DNA of 10,936 nucleotides from Marisimplicoccus sp964437815 (lineage in GTDB: Bacteria; Bacteroidota; Bacteroidia; Flavobacteriales; Flavobacteriaceae). A program made the position numbers and the translations under genes. The stretch is taken from positions 1 to 10,936 of the forward strand of contig CAYTIE010000032.1 of the NCBI GenBank assembly GCA_964437815.1, written 5' to 3'. Positions 6,210-10,936 of this stretch are shown here, one piece after another; the first letter of the stretch is position 1; every line of letters starts with the position of its first letter. Under the pieces are notes generated by a model that saw only the letters and a list, made by a program, of their open reading frames with translations, was not told the origin of the DNA and did no database searches.

Positions 6210-7645
6210 TGCTATCAAAGCCAATAATTATATATAATTCCTTATCAGGTAAAAAAGAGGAGTTTAAACCATTAAAAAAAAATAATTTAGGACTCTATGT
6301 TTGCGGACCTACTGTCTACAGTAATATTCATTTAGGAAATTGTAGAACTTTTATTTCATTTGATATAATATACAGATATTTTTTACATAAAGGCTATAAA
6401 GTTCGCTATGTTAGGAATATTACAGATGTTGGGCATCTTGAAGATAATGGAGAAGATAGAATAAGTAAAAAAGCAAAGGTTGAAAATTTAGAACCTATGG
6501 AGGTTGCAAACAAATACACTAATGATTTTAGAGATACACTAAAAGAATTTAATCTCTTACCTCCTAATATTGAACCAGTAGCATCAGGTCATATAATTGA
6601 ACAAATAGAGACTATTAAAAAAATTATTGATAAAGGATTTGCTTATGAATCTAATGGTTCTATTTATTTCAATTTAGAAGAATTTAGAAAAAAACACAAA
6701 TACGGAAAATTATCTGGAAGAGAAATAGATGAACTTATTTCAAACACAAGATCATTAACAAAGCAAGAAGATAAAAAGAACCCTTATGACTTTGCTTTAT
6801 GGAAAAAAGCAGACTCTAAACATTTAATGAAATGGAATTCACCATGGGGTTATGGTTTTCCTGGATGGCATTTAGAGTGTACAACTATGAGTCATAAATA
6901 CCTTGGTGAAAAGTTTGATATTCATGGAGGAGGGATTGATCTTAAATTTCCTCACCATGAATGTGAAATTGCTCAATCTGATGCATTATCTAATATTGAT
7001 TCTATTAATTATTGGATGCATACAAATATGCTTACCCTTAACAATAAGAAAATGTCAAAATCAACTGGAAATAATATTCTACCAAAAGAATTAATCTCTG
7101 GAAAAAATAAGCTATTCAAAAATGGATATTCCCCTAACGTTATAAGATTCTTTTTTCTACAAGCGCATTATAGAAATGTATTAGATTTAAGTGAGAATGC
7201 TTTGAAGGCATCTGAAAAAGGATACAATAAAATTGTTGAAGCAGCAGAAAAATTAAAAAAATTAAAAGAAAATAATTCATCTGAAAGTGATTTTGATATA
7301 CAAAATTGGATTGACAATTGCTATAAGTGTATGAATGATGATTTTAATACCCCTAAATTAATAGCTGAATTATTTACAATAATTAAATTAATTAATAGAG
7401 TTTATGATAAAAAGGAGAGCATCAACTCAAAGAATATAAAGATATTGAACAACATCTTCCCTGTTTTTATTAATGATATCCTAGGATTGGATCTCGAAAT
7501 ATCAGGCCCAAAAAATAATGATTTGCTGTTAGATTTAATTTTAGAATTAAGAAATGAAGCAAGAGTAAATAAAGACTATAAAACTTCAGACTCTATTAGA
7601 GATAGACTATCAAAAATTGGATATGACATTAATGATAAAGATTAA
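6209..7645 (+). CDS. cysS: Cysteinyl-tRNA synthetase
   Basis: Class Ia synthetase that charges tRNA-Cys in the cytoplasm. The 478 residues are a full-length enzyme. The N-terminal YVCGPTVYSNIHLGNCRTF contains zinc ligand Cys32 and the HIGH-type motif HLGN at 41-44. The other expected zinc ligands are Cys224 (WHLECTTMS), His249 and Glu253 (FPHHECE). The KMSKS motif is at 281-285. The helical C-terminal region includes NDDFNTPKLIAELF and the closing ARVNKDYKTSDSIRDRLSKIGY. The start ATG overlaps the folE stop by one base. The 3' end overlaps yidD. No frameshift or missing catalytic residue is apparent. Confidence 0.98.
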   Translation: MLSKPIIIYNSLSGKKEEFKPLKKNNLGLYVCGPTVYSNIHLGNCRTFISFDIIYRYFLHKGYKVRYVRNITDVGHLEDNGEDRISKKAKVENLEPMEVANKYTNDFRDTLKEFNLLPPNIEPVASGHIIEQIETIKKIIDKGFAYESNGSIYFNLEEFRKKHKYGKLSGREIDELISNTRSLTKQEDKKNPYDFALWKKADSKHLMKWNSPWGYGFPGWHLECTTMSHKYLGEKFDIHGGGIDLKFPHHECEIAQSDALSNIDSINYWMHTNMLTLNNKKMSKSTGNNILPKELISGKNKLFKNGYSPNVIRFFFLQAHYRNVLDLSENALKASEKGYNKIVEAAEKLKKLKENNSSESDFDIQNWIDNCYKCMNDDFNTPKLIAELFTIIKLINRVYDKKESINSKNIKILNNIFPVFINDILGLDLEISGPKNNDLLLDLILELRNEARVNKDYKTSDSIRDRLSKIGYDINDKD

Positions 7646-7862
7646 TCGAATACTAACCTACCCTTTTATTTTAATTATCAAGTTTTATCAATCTTATATA
7701 TCACCATTAATCGGACCTAATTGTAGGTATAGTCCAACATGTTCAGAATATTCAATTAATGCATTTAAAAAATATGGTTTATTAAAAGGTTTTTACCTAT
7801 CTGTAAAAAGAATAAGTAAATGCAACCCTCTTTTTAAAGGTGGTTATGATCCAGTACCATAA
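7632..7862 (+). CDS. yidD: Membrane protein insertion efficiency factor YidD
   Basis: Small membrane-associated protein thought to assist YidC-dependent membrane protein insertion. The signature is the run ISPLIGPNCRYSPTCSEY with Cys31 and Cys37, followed by GLLKGFYLSVKRISKCNPLFKGGYDPVP; all are near-invariant family elements. The reading frame is open from a TTG at 7617 and has ATGs at 7623 and 7632. I choose ATG 7632 (MIKINRILTYPFILIIKFYQ) because the resulting 76-residue protein begins where YidD proteins normally begin, giving a 14-bp overlap with cysS. An amphipathic or hydrophobic helix occupies about residues 7-20. lgt follows after 20 bp. Confidence 0.93.
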   Translation: MIKINRILTYPFILIIKFYQSYISPLIGPNCRYSPTCSEYSINAFKKYGLLKGFYLSVKRISKCNPLFKGGYDPVP

Positions 7863-7882
7863 ATATTTACTATTTTTAGATT

Positions 7883-8488
7883 ATGTTATTATCCCAAATA
7901 AAATGGTCCCCTAGCGATACTCTTTTTGAAATTGGAGGTTTCTCTGTTTATATCTATAGCCTAATGTTTGTTATTGCATTTGTGCTCGGATATCAATTAG
8001 TAAAATCCTTTTTCACAAAAGAAAAAGTAGATCATAAATATCTTGATCCTATGCTATTATACATGGTTATATCTACATTTCTTGGAGCAAGACTTGGTGA
8101 GGTGTTTTTTTACAACTGGGGTTATTTTCAAAATCATCTTATAGAAATTTTACTTCCTATTCAAGAATCTAGCAACGGTTCCATACTTGGTTTAATAGAT
8201 GGATATGAGTTTGTTGGTTTCAGGGGATTAGCAAGCCATGGAGCAGCGATCGGAATTGCAATAGGATTAATTATATTTCAAAGAAAATATAAATTTAAAA
8301 GTGTTTTATGGATTTTTGATCGACTAACTATGCCTGTTGCTATTGGTGGTGCTTTTGTTAGAATTGGTAACTTTTTTAATTCAGAGATAGTTGGAAAATA
8401 TACAAACTCTTCATATGGTGTTATATTTGAAAATATAGGTGAAACCCTTCCGAGACACCCTGTCCAACTTTATGAAACTTTTGGTTAT
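7883..8488 (+). CDS. lgt: Prolipoprotein diacylglyceryl transferase, 3'-truncated by assembly gap
   Basis: Inner-membrane enzyme that transfers diacylglycerol from phosphatidylglycerol to the lipobox Cys of prolipoproteins. 202 residues are visible before the N run. FRGLASHGA at 113-121 contains the catalytic-site His119 (E. coli His103). The Lgt signature VRIGNFFNSEIVG at 159-171 contains Arg160, Asn163, Glu168 and Gly171, the counterparts of E. coli Arg143, Asn146, Glu151 and Gly154. RHPVQLYE follows at 191-198. Several membrane segments are evident (about 20-42, 57-78, 118-133, 140-160). The C-terminal helices, including the position of E. coli Arg239, fall in the gap. Translation past 8588 in this frame is meaningless because that sequence belongs to secDF on the other strand. 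It should act on the lipoprotein at 2958-3977 among others. Confidence 0.95.
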
Positions 8489-8588
8489 NNNNNNNNNNNN
8501 NNNNNNNNNNNNNNNNNNNNNNNNNNNNNNNNNNNNNNNNNNNNNNNNNNNNNNNNNNNNNNNNNNNNNNNNNNNNNNNNNNNNNNNN
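8489..8588. other. Assembly gap (100 N)
   Basis: A run of exactly 100 N joins two contigs. The round number is the usual placeholder for unknown length. It hides the 3' end of lgt and the last residues of SecDF and could hide a small gene. Reading frames that cross it have no meaning. Confidence 0.99.
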
Positions 8589-10936
8589 GAATCAAACATT
8601 ATAGGTGTAGCAATAAATACTGAAGAGTAAGTTCCAACTATAACACCAATAATCAAAGCAAACATAAAACCTCGAATAGATTCTCCTCCAAAAATAAATA
8701 TTGCAGATAAAACAATCAATGTCGTTAATGATGTATTTAAAGTTCTACTAAGCGTACTATTTAAAGCAGCATTAACTGTTCTTTGGTTTTCCCAAGATGA
8801 GTGTATTTTAAAGTATTCCCTAATTCTATCAAAAACAACTACCGTATCATTTAAAGAATATCCTATTACAGTTAAAAGTGCAGCGATAAAAGCTTGATTA
8901 ATCTCCATATTAAATGGCATAATCTTATAGGTTAATGAAAATATACCAAGAACAACAAGGACATCATGAAATACTGCGGATACAGCTCCAATAGAAAATT
9001 GCCATTTTTGAAATCTAAGAAGAATATAGAAAAAGACTATAAGTAAAGATCCAAAAATAGCTATAACAGAATTTTGTTTTATATCATCAGCTATTGTTGG
9101 ACCAACCTTGATACTAGACATTATACCTACATCCTCACCTAAAGTAAATTTTTCATAAGCTACCTCTTCTACGTATTCATTTGATAATGATTCATATAAT
9201 ATTTGCTTTATTTCCTGATCTACTTCTAAGCCCTCCTCATCAACTTTATACTTAGTGGTAATTTTTAACTGATTAGCAGCACCAAAAGTTTTAACTTCAG
9301 CACTACCTAAAGATGCGCTTAAACTTGTCTCTATATCAGATGAAGAAACTTCTTTATCAAACCTAACTATATATGATCTTCCACCAAGAAAATCAACACC
9401 TTGATTAAGTCCTTGTGTCAAAAGTGAAGTAAGAGAAATAAATAATACAATGCTTGAAAGAATATATGAAATTCTTCTTTTTATTAGAAAATTAATACTA
9501 AGCTTTGAAAATAAATTTTTTGTAGATTTTGTTGAGAATGATATTTTTCCGGTTTTAAAAACTCTATTATCAACAAGTAGTCTAGTTATAAATATTGCAG
9601 TAAAAAGTGAGGTAGCTATACCAATTAACAACGTAGTAGCAAAACCTTTTATTGGACCTGTTCCAAATATATATAGAACTAGAGCTGTTAGACCAGTTGT
9701 TATATTTGCATCTAATATCGAGGAAAGAGCATTATTAAAACCGTCTGATATTGATTGTTTTAAACCTTTCTCTTTTCTGATTTCTTCCCTAATTCTTTCA
9801 AAAATTAGAACATTTGCATCAACTGATATACCAATAGTAAGAACTATCCCTGCAATTCCTGGAAGAGTTAAAACTGCACCTAAACCAGCTAAAATTCCAA
9901 AAATCAAAACTATATTAAATATTAAGGCTATATCAGCAAAAATTCCTGAAATACCATAATAAAATATCATCCAAACTAATACTAGAGATAATGCTATTAA
10001 GAATGAATAAATACCACTGTCAATTGCTTCTTGACCTAATGATGGACCTACAACCTCCGATTGTATTATATCTGCTGATGCAGGAAGTTTTCCAGCTCGA
10101 AGAACATTTGCTAAATCTATAGCTTCATTTAAATCAAAGTCTCCAGTTATTTCAGACCTACCACCAGATATAGCTCCCCTACTAACACCAGGAGCAGAAT
10201 AAACTACATCATCTAAAACTATCGCAATATTACTTTGTTGCCTATAAGCTCTTTCAGTTAGAACTTCCCATATTTTTGCGCCTTGAGAATTCATTTGCAT
10301 TGAAACAGCTGGATTATTGGCAGCATCAAAGCTTTGAGAAGCATCAACAACAACTCCACCACTTAAAGGAGGGGTGTCCTGTCTGTTTGTTTTAATTGCA
10401 TAAAGACTTGTTAAGCCATTTTCATCCTCCTTACCCCATAAAAATTTTATATACCTATTTGCAGAAGGTAATAATTGTCTTACCTCTGGTAAATTAAGAT
10501 AGTAAAAAACTAATTCTTGATCATTTTGTGAGAAATTAGCTAATACTGGGCCACCTTGAAAAGAAGGTGTCTTTATAAGGCCTAGCAAAGGGTTTGATTG
10601 ATTAATATTAGATTCATCAGAGGTTTCCTCCACTTCAGATAATAAATCTTCTATACTAGACTCTTTTTCTTCTTCATCAGGAATATTTATATCTTCAATA
10701 GATCTCAGATATTCATTTGCTGAAATAAGAAAATCTCCTAATTCATCATTTTTATATGTTTCCCAAAATTCTAGCTGAGCAGTACTTTGTAAAAGATTTT
10801 GAATTCTATCAATATCTTTAGCACCTGGGAGTTCAACAAGTATTCTTCCTGATGTACCTAATCTTTGAATATTAGGTTGTGTTACACCAAACTTATCAAT
10901 TCTTTTCCTAAGGACCTCAAAAGCAGAAACTATTGA
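8589..10936 (-). CDS. secDF: Fused protein translocase subunit SecDF, partial at both ends
   Basis: Proton-driven accessory subunit of the SecYEG translocon that pulls exported proteins across the inner membrane. 782 residues are visible, read from base 10936; the GTG at 10633 is internal. Residues 1-60 belong to the SecD periplasmic domain (VLRKRIDKFGVTQPNIQRLG, RILVELPGAKD), followed by an acidic insert (about 81-110). VVGPSLGQEA at 295-303 leads into the SecD membrane domain, with LPGIAGIVLTIGISVDANVLIFERIREE (358-385) and the key Asp373. The SecF half begins with a membrane helix and GVDFLGG (513-519), then VGPTIADDIK (611-620) and GYSLNDTVVVFDRIRE (692-707) with Asp697. It ends at GTYSSVFIATPIMFD just before the gap. 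The N-terminal part (roughly 200 residues, judging from usual family length) lies beyond the window, and a short C-terminal tail is lost in the gap. Confidence 0.97.

Noticed and set aside
8411..8630. Reading frames that run through the N gap (extended lgt, extended secDF and a short plus frame)
   Set aside because: N codons cannot be translated and the gap length is unknown, so sequence beyond the gap cannot be joined to these frames.
9450..9959. Plus-strand 169-codon open frame opposite secDF
   Set aside because: The opposite strand encodes unmistakable SecD/SecF motifs across this interval; the plus frame is a shadow.
10631..10633. GTG as the start of a 740-residue SecDF
   Set aside because: The frame stays open to the window edge and encodes conserved SecD sequence upstream, so this GTG is internal.
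1..10936. CRISPR array, insertion sequence, phage, toxin-antitoxin or defence genes
   Set aside because: I found no spacer-repeat pattern, transposase, integrase or defence-type protein on either strand; almost all sequence is accounted for by housekeeping genes.

Overview
The window is an AT-rich (by eye about 30% GC), densely packed stretch of housekeeping genes, almost certainly from a Bacteroidota genome and most likely a member of the Flavobacteriia. This rests on the fused SecDF protein, an archaeal/eukaryote-type ProRS without an editing insertion, a FadL/OmpP1 protein of the Bacteroidota type, TAnnTTTG-like promoter elements and the absence of Shine-Dalgarno sequences. It is draft sequence: a run of exactly 100 N (8489-8588) marks a scaffold gap, probably of unknown true size.

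Layout: (1) The 3' part of rho (+) runs into the window from the left edge. (2) It converges with a minus-strand block holding proS, a tRNA-Glu(UUC) gene and rpsT; the tRNA lies only 13 nt before the rpsT start codon. (3) A 94-bp divergent spacer separates proS from a plus-strand pair: a Gly-Tyr-repeat lipoprotein and an OmpP1/FadL-type outer membrane beta-barrel. (4) A tight plus-strand block folE-cysS-yidD-lgt follows, with overlaps or very short spacers, preceded by a good Bacteroidota -7 promoter motif. (5) lgt runs into the N gap. On the other side a minus-strand secDF lies with its C-terminus at the gap and its N-terminus beyond the right edge.

Together the genes cover transcription termination (Rho), translation (ProRS, CysRS, tRNA-Glu, S20), tetrahydrofolate or pterin synthesis (FolE) and envelope biogenesis. 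In the last group SecDF supports export, YidD supports membrane insertion, Lgt lipidates lipoproteins, and the lipoprotein and OmpP1 protein would be clients of that machinery. Nothing here looks like a mobile element, CRISPR array, defence locus or other accessory system. The least explained gene is the low-complexity lipoprotein at 2958-3977, whose coding sequence contains in-frame 18-bp, 15-bp and 42-bp DNA repeats.
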